This document shows positions 45,201-59,450 of a stretch of 64,000 nt of DNA, piece after piece. This stretch comes from Monosiga brevicollis MX1. Its lineage: Eukaryota; Opisthokonta; Choanoflagellata; Craspedida; Salpingoecidae. Location: positions 29,223 to 93,222 of the forward strand of contig NW_001865087.1 of assembly GCF_000002865.3 (NCBI RefSeq), read 5' to 3'. The position numbers and the translations under genes are program-made. Position 1 is the stretch's first letter; every line of letters begins with the position of its first letter. A model generated the notes under the pieces. That model was not told where the DNA came from. It saw only the letters and a list, made by a program, of their open reading frames with translations, and searched no databases.

Positions 45201-48200
45201 CCTCAGACTTCCCACACATTGCCCGCCGACTCATCAATGCTTGTTCAATATGCCAGGAGCTTGTCGAAGTTGCAGAACGCTTGGTTCATTTTCACATTGT
45301 CTGCAACGCCTATCCCAAGGCCGTCGACATCTTGGATCGCATCGTCACCGTTTTACGCCCCTCAATCCAGGAAAGTCAGCGCACACTGCAGAGTCACTCG
45401 CGCCGGCACCGCAGCAGCCATTCTTCTAGCAAGCGCTTTGGCCGCTCAGCCTCCTCCGCCTCCAATGAGAGCGATGGCGCAACACCTATCGAAGCTAGTC
45501 GTAGCCCCGAGCCGTTGGGAACCCCCCGTTCTCAATCACAGGGCGCGTTGCCTGCAATGAGCGAGGGCGCGGCAGCCGGTCCGGGCGGTCCCGCGCCTCT
45601 GCGCAAAGGCGGATCATCCAATTCTCTTTTTGACGACCGACCCACCATGCGCCTCCTCAAACGCGCCAGCAAGCCGCTCATGCGCTTGGTGGATCATGCC
45701 GACTCGGGCAACGAAGACGTTCAAGTCGCAGTGTCTGCAGCCCGAAGCCACTATGAACTCTTGGCAGACGTTCTCAGCAATCTCGGTGCCCTTCACGTGA
45801 TGCTTCAGGACGTAAGTTTGAATCTCAGACCGCCCCTGCCGACCCCGTGACGCTCGCTTTGACTCATTCCCCTTGCCACAAACCTTTTTTTTGTTTTTCG
45901 ACACAGTGGGACAAGGCCATGGAGGCCTACATGGAACGGCGGGCTCTGTTAACCGCCCTCTGTGACCACGGTCCCGAGTCACTGGAAGACCAAGCCGACG
46001 TTAACATGCGTCTGGGCCTCATTGCTTTGGCTAAATTCGACTACGTGGTGCGTTTGATGGCATGAACCTTGTTGCACTTCGCCACGAGGTCGTTTCAGGA
46101 AACTGTAACTGGTTCGCATGCACCCAAGCGTTTTCGTGCCTGCAAAATCTGACCATGCTTGCCATGTTGCAGCACGCCACCACCTTCTTCAAGAATGAAA
46201 TGGAGATCCGCAATCTCGCGCGCGATTCCGCAGGCCACGCCGTCGCCATGACCAACTTGGGCCACGCCTTGGTGCGCAGCGGCAATGTCGTGGGTGGGGC
46301 TCGCGTTCAAGAAAAGGCTTTCCAACTCTTTAGCAACTACTTGAACGACCCCATCGGCAAAGCCCGTGCTCATCGAGAGCTTGCTGCTGCTTTTACGGCG
46401 GCCGACTCTCCTGACATGGCCATCGAACACTACGAGGCGGTGCGTGCGGGTCGCCATGTTGACATGATCTCCTGCTCAACGCTTCTTTCAGTTTTTGTGA
46501 AATGACGTATTCTCACATCCAACGCGTTTGATTGTTGGCAGATGCTAAGTATCTTGAGTTGTGAGTCTGCTCCATTGATGGAAGGTGATGCGCACTTGGA
46601 GCTAGGTGCCATCTATCTCTCCCTAGGCAACCCGGATGCCGCCACGCACCATTTTAGGTATGTTCGCGTCGACTTGCTATCTGCCCGATTGGCTCGCGAG
46701 CTATCCCACTCATTTTACATGGATTGCCCATCTGCCTTCAGCACGTGCATCGAGTTGGCTGTCGACAATCATCTCCCACGTCTCGAGAGTGAAGCATTCC
46801 GGTAGGTGGCGCAGCCAAACAATCATCCCGTACAGGACGCTTTGAATTGTTGCAAGCCATGCCTGGGACAGGCTTTTGTCTGCCTTTGGGTGTGAGTCTC
46901 TCTTCCTCTTTGACTAATCGGTGGCCTCGTGTGCCCGTGCCTGGCCTTTTGGGGTTGCACAGTCAATTTGGTATGGGCTGTGAGCTGATGAACAAGCTGG
47001 AGGCAGCCATCGAGGCTTATCGCACCTCCCTCTACGTGTGTCGCGAGAATGGCTGTGACGCCACGCAACATGTGCGTTACCTGATCAGGGTTACTTTGTT
47101 GAAATGTCTTTTTTCTCTCTCTCTCTCTCTCTCCTCCAGATCGAGCATTGCATTGAGCTTCTGACGCGCACACGCACGCAATATTTGCCTGGATGTCACG
47201 TCATAGGTTGTCTGCTACTTGTCTCTCGGGAATGCGTTACTGGACCAGTACAACTACATGACCGCGCGCACGTGTTTTGAGCAGGCTTTGAGCATCATCC
47301 GACAGGGTGTAAGCAGTTCTGTCGTTTCTGAGTTGATCTGTGACCCGGGTTGTCCAAGCCTTGTTTTAGTCTCACAAAAAAAAAAAAAACGTTCCGCCCA
47401 TGTGATCTTTCTCGCGCGCCTGTCATTTTGCGTCAACAGATGGAAGCCGACATCTTATCCAAAGCCGAGGCCCTTTGTGGTGCCGCAGAGGCCAGCTTTC
47501 ATTGTCTTGAGCTCGACGAAGCCATCGCCTACTATGAAGAATACCTCACGGCCTTTGAGTATCTTCCATTCGAAGGTAAGCTTGATTTTCCCCTTCCTTA
47601 TTTATTTACTTTTTTTTTTTTCTGTTTTCGTCACTCGCTCTCCCATACGCTTTTTGGTCGTTGCGTGTTGATCCACCTCGCTCGCCACGGCTTTGTGAAA
47701 AATATCTCACCCTTGAAACATTTATTCAAATGCAGAAAATGTGGCTTTGTTGGTGGCTTTGACCAACGTGGCGACGGCCTGCGCGCAAAGTGGTCGCCTC
47801 ACTGAAGCTGCCAACTACCTGCAACGCGCCTTTGAGATGGAACAGGCACAGAGCAGCGACCCAAGTGGAATCTTGTGCGTAGCCATCTATGTGGACAGGG
47901 CGTTCGTGTGTAATTGCCGCTTCATGTCCATGTCGCCACCGCTCTCATGTGCGTTACAAAACCAATGACCAATGTTCCAGGGATGATTGGCAGCACGGAT
48001 TCCGCCTTTCTCTCTATGGAGACATACTTCTCAACCTTGGTGATACACAGGCAGCCGCCGAGCCTCTGACTCGGGCTAGGTATCATCTGCAGGTGGTACG
48101 TATCCTCGACTTTTTCCCCCCACGGCCAAATACGCAAGCTCGTTATGCGAATGGCCCTAACTTTGGGCCAATCATCACGGGTAATTGCGTTCTTTAGGCC

Positions 48201-48486
48201 TACAGTCGTGATCCCGAGGCACGCATGGATTACGCCATGAATCTGACCCGAATTTCCAAGGTGGGGGCTAGAGTTGACCCACGTCCGATGGTCGGTCGAC
48301 AAGCCGTTTGCACTGTGGCCTGCCCTGACTCATTCTCTCTTGTGTGGTCTCATGGAACAGATGCACTCCATCCTGCACAATCATGAACGGGCAGACCAAT
48401 ACACTCATCTAACTGAAGAATGTATTTTTGAGGACGAGCAATTTGTTCATATCCCAGATCGCAAGCCCGAGGTCATGCCGATCTAG
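42277..48486 (+). CDS. Large TPR-repeat protein with a Ser-rich N-terminal region
   Basis: Seventeen exons: 42277-42461, 42661-44222, 44407-44646, 44834-44912, 45072-45166, 45257-45811, 45907-46047, 46173-46439, 46542-46657, 46742-46801, 46963-47071, 47207-47308, 47440-47575, 47736-47874, 47981-48092, 48198-48260, 48361-48486. The phases close to 1346 residues if a 46-nt intron at 43845-43890 is removed from exon 2; otherwise exon 2 contains a frameshift. Roughly residues 1-500 are disordered and rich in Ser, Pro and His-Ser-Gln repeats. The rest is helical TPR-like: HFSRAISLYSSALSLGLHTP, SHLGIALEALHRPTDALEAH, YLSLGNALLDQYNYMTART, EAANYLQRAFEMEQ, GDILLNLGDTQAAAEPL. TPR arrays scaffold protein complexes; the repeat style recalls GPSM/LGN-like and TTC proteins, but no specific orthologue is claimed. 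No membrane segment is present. Intron 3 appears to be of the GC-AG class. Confidence 0.85.
44274..44367 (+). repeat. GCCCCTC heptanucleotide minisatellite inside an intron
   Basis: About 13 copies of a 7-nt unit fill much of TPR-gene intron 2 (44223-44406). The intron also carries a C homopolymer of about 16 nt just after the donor. Confidence 0.95.
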
Positions 48487-48933
48487 CCAAACCCAATCCC
48501 CGATGCATCATCTTTCTTTACGCCGTGACAGTCTATATGCCCTGATGCACCACGGACGTTGCACAACGCTCCACAACTGGTCCACACTAGCATGTGACCT
48601 TTGTGGAGTAGTCGCAATCTTCATTTTAGACGTATCTGATCATGGTACCTCTCCCGCTTTTTACGGGCAGGCTGGTTCCATAAGCGCTTTGTGTTTCATT
48701 TCTCTTCTTGACGTGAATTTTCTGTTTCATGGCTGTCATCGAGTCTGTCTGTGTCTGCGTGTGCATGTGCGTGTTCGTTTGTTTGCTCGTGTTTTCATGT
48801 TCCCACTGTGAATGCGTGTTCTGTTCACATGCCAATTGGCTTGGTCCGTTTGAATGCAATTAAAGAAAGACCGATTACCTCACCTGCAACGACCTATGGC
48901 TCTGGCTCATAAAGCGGGCACGGCATACGGGCC
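48487..48933. other. Convergent 3' flanks of the TPR and VPS9 genes
   Basis: Two convergent genes end here. There is no further coding signal; open frames are short. Confidence 0.6.
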
Positions 48934-52283
<3,350 letters not shown>

Positions 52284-52429
52284 CTTGTACGGGCTGAATT
52301 CGAGTTGGGGTGCCAGATCCAAGCCCGCCAGGCTAAGAACATGAGCGAAGCGCCCGCCGGGGTGAGTGAGGCGAAGGAGCACAGCCGAGAGGGGAGGAGG
52401 GGAGATTGAGCACACAGCACACCGCAGAG

Positions 52430-52810
52430 TAGAGACCTCAGCAGAGGGACAGGGACACATTGAGCACAAAAGCACAAAGCGCAGAACGCAGAGAAGCGGG
52501 GACAGAGGTGCAGGAGCACCGAGCACCGAGCACAGAGGGTACAGAAGCATAGAGCACAGAGGATAGAGCGTATAGACAGGGGCACAGCGCACAGAGGGTA
52601 CAGAGCACCGAGCATACAGAGAGGCACGGCGCACCGAGGGCATACAGCGAGAGGGAGCACGGCACACCGAGGGCATACAGCAAAAGGAAGCACGGCGCAC
52701 CGAGGGCGCACCGAGGGCACACAGAGAGAGGGAGCACGGCGCACCGAGGGCACAGCGAGGGCGCGCCGAGGGCACACCGCGAGGGCGCACCGCGAGGGGT
52801 TCAGGAGCAC
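52430..52810 (+). repeat. Imperfect GCACACCGAGGG minisatellite
   Basis: Blocks such as GAGCACGGCGCACCGAGGGC and CACAGAGGGTACAGA recur many times with drift across about 380 bp. All six frames give biased, unstable peptides, arguing against coding. Confidence 0.85.
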
Positions 52811-53566
52811 CGAGCACAGGGCTCACCGAGATCTGAGAAATGAGTGCAGAGATGGAGGTTGAGGTTGAGGCGAAAGCAGAGGGACGAGGCGAGTCTTGGG
52901 GTGTGTCCAGAGGTACAGAAGATTGGAGAGTCGACTTACGTTTGTGAGTAAGGCAAAATCAGAGATTTGTGCGTGGCGTTGAGACGTTTTAGAGAGTTTT
53001 TGTGGATATCAGAGACACTCAGAGAGGGGATAGAGACAAGATTCGGAGGACGAGCCAGAGGTGGAGACTGTGTCAGTGACCTTTTCCAGAGAAGCATGCT
53101 TCTCACACAGAGCTTCTGGTTATATTTTCGTGCAGAATGAGAGATTCGGTTGAAAATGGTTCATATATCAGAGAGACGCGACGTTCACTGACCTCCAACT
53201 GTCTGACAATTACAAGCTTGCTGTTGTACCTTTGATACCATATGTGCAAGCGAAATCAGTGAGATTCGCGCTTTTTTTTTACGAGCACTTCATCTGTTAC
53301 ATCCGATGTATACATTAAACGTCGTTCAAGTGTGACACTACAGTAACCTTATACACGATATACCACTCAACGTGTATACCAAAGTCTGACTCGATGTATA
53401 ATTTTAAATGGGTTTCCTAGTTTAAAAGAAACAAGCAGCGGCGCCGGCGCTCAACGACACAACACACTGACACCGCCACCGCCGACGAGGAGGACGTTCA
53501 AGACGGCATCGGACCACCATCGTATCACCGTTTGCACCCGTATGCAGGTGAGAGGGGACATGCTGC

Positions 53567-53568
<2 letters not shown>

Positions 53569-53617
<49 letters not shown>
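53569..53617 (+). repeat. (CA)n microsatellite
   Basis: About 24 CA units. Confidence 0.95.
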
Positions 53618-53620
<3 letters not shown>

Positions 53621-54297
53621 CACGCACACGCACACTTAAAAATTAAAACATGCCCAGATGACTGAACTGCTGCTGCTCCTCCTCCTCCAACTGCTGCTGC
53701 TGCTGCTGCTTGGGGGTGACCTCCTTTGCTGTTTGCGTGTTGTGCTTGCTTGTTTTGCTTTACCGCTATGATCCACCCCCACCCCCTCTCCTATCGCCGG
53801 TTGACCTAGCTGGTGCCACCGCCATGCTCCCGCTTGTTCTCGTTGTTGGCCTGGATCGGACTGACCGATACCAGTGTGCCGCTCCCCTCCGTCCTGAAGC
53901 ATTGGCACTGTCAAAGACGCCCTTTCCTCTCATCTATCACTCATCACTCGTCCACCTTTTGCTGCGCTAAACAAGAACTGGCAGCAATCTCACTGCGCTC
54001 TCTCCATCTCTCCCTCTCTCCCTTCTCCGCTCACTCTCTCGCTCACTCTCCCCCTCCCCCACCACCACCACCACCATTAGCCTGCTTTTACTCCCCCGAT
54101 GAACCTTTCTTGCCCTCACCACGCTGAACAACCCTGCCATTCTGCTGTCACTTCAACACAGAGCATTGCTCGTTGTAGAGCCAAACTCGCTGGCAACTAG
54201 AGCCAATTTCTTCAAGTACTCCGCCTCACCCGCCATCCCCACGACCAACCAAGAATAACCCTAGTCTTGCGTTACACCTCCGCGTTGGTGCACAAGG

Positions 54298-57200
54298 ATG
54301 GCATCGCTCGAGGCGTTGTGTCTACAGACCCTGGCCCGGGCCTGGTTGGCCCATCAACGCCAGATTGAACGCGACGGCCGACCTTGCTCCGCCTCTGACC
54401 GTCCCCACCAGAGTCACACTGAGGATATTGCTGCCCACCACGGCTACGCGGAACACACAGACGACAATGATGGCATCGAAGATGAGAATCTCGACAGCAA
54501 ACGCCTGGAAGACCCCGACCATGACCCTGACCCGCTCTCCGTCTCCGTTAAAACTTGGCTCGAGGCTGGAGAACAGCCCAGCATCCTCCGCAGCTTTCAC
54601 GACCACTGGCTGAAAATCAGCACTCCCGACTCGGCCACGGCCCGCGCTGGCCAAGCTCTTGATCAAATCGCCCTTGCCCCTGCCTGGCTCCAACCCACCC
54701 TCGCCATGTATGCCGAAGCCATCGAGGTAACCTTCGTTTTCCCTCCCATATCGCCTTGCTTGGAAATGACAAGCAGAACGCGGCTATTTTTCAACCTCGC
54801 CCTGCTTCTCCTGCTCGCGTCTCCGCTTTGGCCTCACGCACATCTGCCCCTCTCTGCTCCAACCAATTACACTCGCAGCGCGAAGAGCTCTATCTTGGAG
54901 GACGCATCAGCCGACCACCCTTTCCCACCTTTGTGCGCTCTCAAAACGACGACGGCTCAGCCCGCTGCCAACTTCATGGTGTACGTTCGTCACGTCACCC
55001 ACCAAGCGCACTCGTGACCCTTTTCTGCTGTACACTCACCGCTGCCCCAACCACCCTGTCTCCTTTGACATCCTAGTTTCTCTGGCAATACGACCTCAGA
55101 CCTCAAGATTTGGAATTGTTGGTGCAGCATCCCCTCTCCACCTTTATCTGGCGACCTTTGGACACGTGGAGCGAGCCCTTTGAATCGGGCGCCCTGGCTG
55201 CCATGCTGTACGACCAGACCACATCGATCCCACCCCGGGCCTCGCCCTTTGTTCTTCGTTTTCTGGACACCACTGTAAACCACACAGCAACCTCTCCCGA
55301 ACCCGCCCACTCAATGAAGCCCCCTCCCAACTTGGTCGTTCCCATAGGCTGCTCCCCTCGCTTCGTGTCTGCGATATTCGTTGCTACAGCCAGAACCTGC
55401 TTTATTCCAATCTACTCCTCTCCCAGGCGTCCCCTTCCATCGAGCAGCTAACGCTCCATGGCCTTCGCTTTGTAAGCCGAGACCCCACGCCACCCCTTGA
55501 CTCGCCACCCTTTCTGCGTTTTGCCCTTACTTGCCCATCATCATATGGTTTGCTTTGATCCTCGAGCGCCTCTCAGACCGTCGACTTTTTGCCTTCGCTG
55601 GTCAATTTAACATCCCTGGATGTGTCTGGCACCAAATTTGGCAACGAGCATGTATGTGGCCCTCTGCCAACACCGTTTTTCGAGCGTCTTCTGCTTTTAT
55701 ACAGCGCAAACTGACGGGGCATATTTTGCCTCGATCCCCTGACACCTATAGCTGAAACTGCTCACCCAAAGTCCGGTGGCCGCGACGCTACGAGAATTTT
55801 ACGCCGCCGACACACCTCTATCTTTGCCCCTCAGCGCTTTATTTGGCAAGCTTACCAACCTTCGCAAGCTTTCACTGGCCGAAGTGGCCAGCCTCAAGTC
55901 TCACTTTGGCGTAAGTCCTCACGTACTCGAGACAACAAACAACAGCCTACTGCACTTTGTCATATGTCCTTGGGATCGCCTCCTTGTTTGACTGTTCCTC
56001 TGTCGCCTGCCCATTCTCGTAAGCCTCGTACTCATTGGCCCATTGTGTTCTCTTTAGTCCAATGAAGCTGTTCTACAGGACCTGGAGGCGTTGGCTCGTC
56101 ACTGCCCAAAGGTGGAATTTGCTCCCTGTTCACCCCATCCCCAACCCCCTTCTTTATCCCTATCCCTCCCAGACCGTGCCATGAATTTGCCATCATCTTA
56201 TTTCGGCCTGCTTCGACCCCACAGCTTGAATGGTTGGACCTGACCGGATTGCACGTGGACCTCGACGTTCTCACCGTACGTCGTGTCCGCATTTGCCGAC
56301 ACACACGCACGTGACCTCTTCGCCTTTGAACCCGGGATCGGTGAAATTTGCTCTTTCACCCTGACCTTTGCATCAACCGCACTCGCATCAACCGCAGTGG
56401 CTTGGACGGTACTGTCCTCACCTTCAGTACCTAGGGCTAGTTAATACGACCTTCGATGCACCAGATGTGCTGGCCAGATTCCCTACTACACGTCCCAACG
56501 ATGGCGCAAATAGAACACCACCCTCCGATGACCCTTTTGGCAGTACTGATCTGCCGGATGAACGCCCAACTGAAGCTGATCTCGCACCCCTGCGCCCCAT
56601 CATGGCCATCGCCAATGGTGAACTTGAACATATTGCGCGAGGCCTCATGGAGCTCTCGCCCCTGCTCGAGTCTGCCATCGGCTCCGTCTGCTCGGCTCTC
56701 TTCTCCACGTTGACGAGAAATCCACAGCCCATGCCCGTAGAGCTTTTCGAGCGTTGCATCACCCTGATTCGTTGGCGACGCCACATAGCTACCTCGCAAC
56801 CCGAGCCCACGGCGGCCCCCGTCATCACAGGCTTGACCGCGGTCATGTTTGCTCTCCTTGATCGTCAAGTTTGTTCCGACATTCCCGTTCTGTTGCGCCA
56901 CAAGGCTGTGACCGAACTATGCTTGTGTTTACAGCAACTGGTCTGCGCGACGAGCGTTGTCCGAAACATGTGTCTTGTTTTGGAACGCTTTGACCCATTC
57001 TCAGACCTCGCCCCTATCAGCGTCCCGCTCTTTGGCGCCCTCATGCGCTATCTTGGGCATGACCAACTGATGCAACTCGACGCCCGCACCCTACGCGCCA
57101 TCGTGAGCCTCTTGGCCCACTACCTCGGCATTTTGCATCCTCCTCTGAAAGCAGCCATGCTTGACTACACCCCGGACTTTGGCAGCCGGGTTGGTCTGCC

Positions 57201-58767
57201 GTGACCTCGTTTGCTGGTGCTGTTGCATGATGCAAGACGCGTTTGGTGATGTGCTTCGTCCCTCACCAACCTCGCCTGTCTCGCCAATTCGCGTAGCTGC
57301 GCCATTTGCTCGAACTCCTCTGGAGTACCGGAGTGGATCAAGCCGAGAACCATGACATCAACTTCATCTTGGAAGCCATCTTCTCGCTGCTGTGGAACAT
57401 CACGGATGAGTGTCCTATCAATTCGCGACGCGTGTTGAGCACAGATCTTTTCGACTATGCCTTTCGAATCAAGCTTCCGGTACGTCCTCATGGCTTGTGC
57501 CCGCCGCTACTGTCAATGGCGCCACCACTCATCCCTCACCCTGTTCTCTTCAACAGACCATTATTCAAGCCAAACAATACAACATCTTGCGTGCCATGAT
57601 GGGCCTACTTGCCAATATGAGCGAGGTTCACACCTTGACGCACAAGTTGGTCCAGCACCCTGTCCTTTTGCGCAGCCTATTGATGCTGTTGCAGGATGAA
57701 TATCGTCAGCGCCCGTCACCAGCAGCTGGACAGCACGACCCTCACGCTTATTCCTCGGTGCGTGTGCCTTCTTTTCAACTCCCAACCCCCAACAAACACA
57801 CACACGCACTTTTTCCGTTTATTCTTTGTCGACACTATGAGCCAAAGAAAGCATGCTGGGATGCAGGTGCAGCAGTGTTAGACCCATGACAGCTGACCGC
57901 ATCTGTATCGTTGCTGCTCGATCCTATGTTAGTCGGACCTCGAGTTGACCTACAACGTCGTGGGAATTTTGTGCAACATCATGTCAGTGTGCGACCATAA
58001 GGGGCTGCGTCTTACTCCGAACATCAAGAGTCGATACGACTCTATTCCGTTCCACGTGGTACGTTTCTCAACGCCCAGCCGACCTTCCCCTTGGCCTTGA
58101 CCCGCAACCACTCTCACTGCGCCTTGCGTCCTCGCAACAACGATAGATTGCCGCAGTTGAATCGTGGCCCAAGGCCAATTTGGACCGCTGCTGGATCAAC
58201 TACCGGACCTTGCGGCCGCTTCAGGAGCATCTGCGTTGTCGGCGCCACCACATTCAAGAACCTATCCTCATTTGGGCCACCTGGGCCATCTGGCAGCTTT
58301 GCCGAACCTTGCGTGCGTCCATCTTTATGCTCTGCTCCCTCCTTGACGGTCATCAAACGCCCATGCTTTTTATCAAGCACGACTGTCTGCGGCCTGATCC
58401 ATGTTGTACGCTGGCTCACCACCGCCTGCTTTTGTTTTCTGTGCAGCGGATACCTTCATTCCCATGACAGTGCATGAGGGTGTTTTCTTCGATCTGCGAG
58501 CCGTCGCAAGTTTACCGACCGTGCCCGCCACCGTCACAAACTACTCCCGCCTGGCTTTGGATCTGTATGTTGACACGTATCCTGCATATTGTTTCAGTCA
58601 GCAGTCGCGACCGAGCTTCTAAAAGATGGACCGTATTTTAACCTGCACTGACCTCATTCTTGTTGCACACGCTTCAACCCACGTTGTGTAGATGTCGTGC
58701 AAAAGCACCGCGACTGGGCTTGCAAGACCTCATCCGCTTTTGGGACGACCAACCGCTACTGACATGA
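54298..58767 (+). CDS. ZYG11/ZER1-family protein (LRR plus armadillo-like), likely Cullin-2 substrate receptor
   Basis: Fourteen exons: 54298-54726, 55077-55207, 55288-55471, 55577-55651, 55752-55910, 56058-56111, 56225-56275, 56398-57189, 57297-57479, 57557-57757, 57933-58058, 58147-58312, 58447-58564, 58692-58767. The phases close exactly to 914 residues with a TGA stop. After an acidic N-terminal region, leucine-rich repeats span exons 3-8 (SPSIEQLTLHGLRF, LVNLTSLDVSGTKFGNEH, LTNLRKLSLAEVASL, LEWLDLTGLHVDLDVLT, HLQYLGLVNTTF). The rest is armadillo-like and matches the ZYG11/ZER1 pattern: FILEAIFSLLWNITDECPIN, LRAMMGLLANMSEV, YNVVGILCNIMSV and ILIWATWAIWQL. In animals these proteins are CUL2 ubiquitin-ligase receptors that recognise N-terminal glycine degrons. 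That function here is inferred from family resemblance; a specific VHL-box was not identified. Confidence 0.85.
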
Positions 58768-59450
58768 ATTGGGCGCAAAGCGCCAAACGCCGCGCAACAT
58801 CACTTTGACGTGACAGCCAAGCATCGCATGACTGATCATTCTTACTTGCCAAACAAACAAAACCACGCAAGAGGAATTTGTGCATAGCACTATGCTGCGG
58901 ATGTAGCATTATCCCTTCTGGCTTGAGTCTCGGTCTGCTTCATTGATGCTGTGGAGTCGCACTGAATTTGTAATCCGCTTGAGAAGTTATTATCAAATGC
59001 AATCAGCACATTTATTTGTTCTGAATTGGTTGTTGGCCTGAGGTTGCGCGAGCCAAGTTCTTGTCGTAACCGCGCGGCGAAATACGACGAGAAAGGGCTT
59101 CGGCTTCATACATATTATTTGTACACTACAAGCACTCACGAACACCAAACATGTTTACACACTCGGCCCACTCGCACCCCAAATCAAAACTCTTCAACTA
59201 CAAACCCAGAGATCGTGAGCACTGGCAACGGCGACCGCCAGGAATTTTGACATCATCCTACAAAATCGCGCAAATAGGCCGCACTTGACCACGAGGTCTC
59301 TCTGGCCAGAGCTCACGAAACAAGCACCGAGTCGCTCAAAAGACTTTATCGGGCTAAAAAGAAAAAAAAGAAAAAAACACATGGAAAGACATGACACTGC
59401 GAAACATCGCAACGATCGAACTGAAGACACGGCGCATCCGGCCCGCCAAC
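58768..59450. other. Convergent 3' flanks of the ZYG11-like and pseudokinase genes
   Basis: No coding signal is seen. The sequence is moderately AT-rich with no notable repeat. Confidence 0.6.

Larger units (their letters stand above)
52333..54297. other. Region between the VPS9 and ZYG11-like genes
   Basis: These two genes are divergent, so promoters of both probably lie here. The left part holds an imperfect minisatellite (52430-52810), possibly in a 5' intron of the VPS9 gene. A (CA)n lies at 53569-53617, and a CTG-rich stretch at 53658-53771 encodes a short Leu-rich open frame. No further gene can be supported. Confidence 0.5.

Noticed and set aside
47140-47206. Extra TPR-gene exon beginning ATCGAGCATTGC
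   Set aside because: It has a good acceptor but no usable donor and would break the frame; joining 47071 directly to 47207 keeps phase.
52438-52826. Open frames through the GCACACCGAGGG minisatellite
   Set aside because: Six-frame openness comes from repeat composition; the recognised VPS9 exon begins at an acceptor to the left of it.
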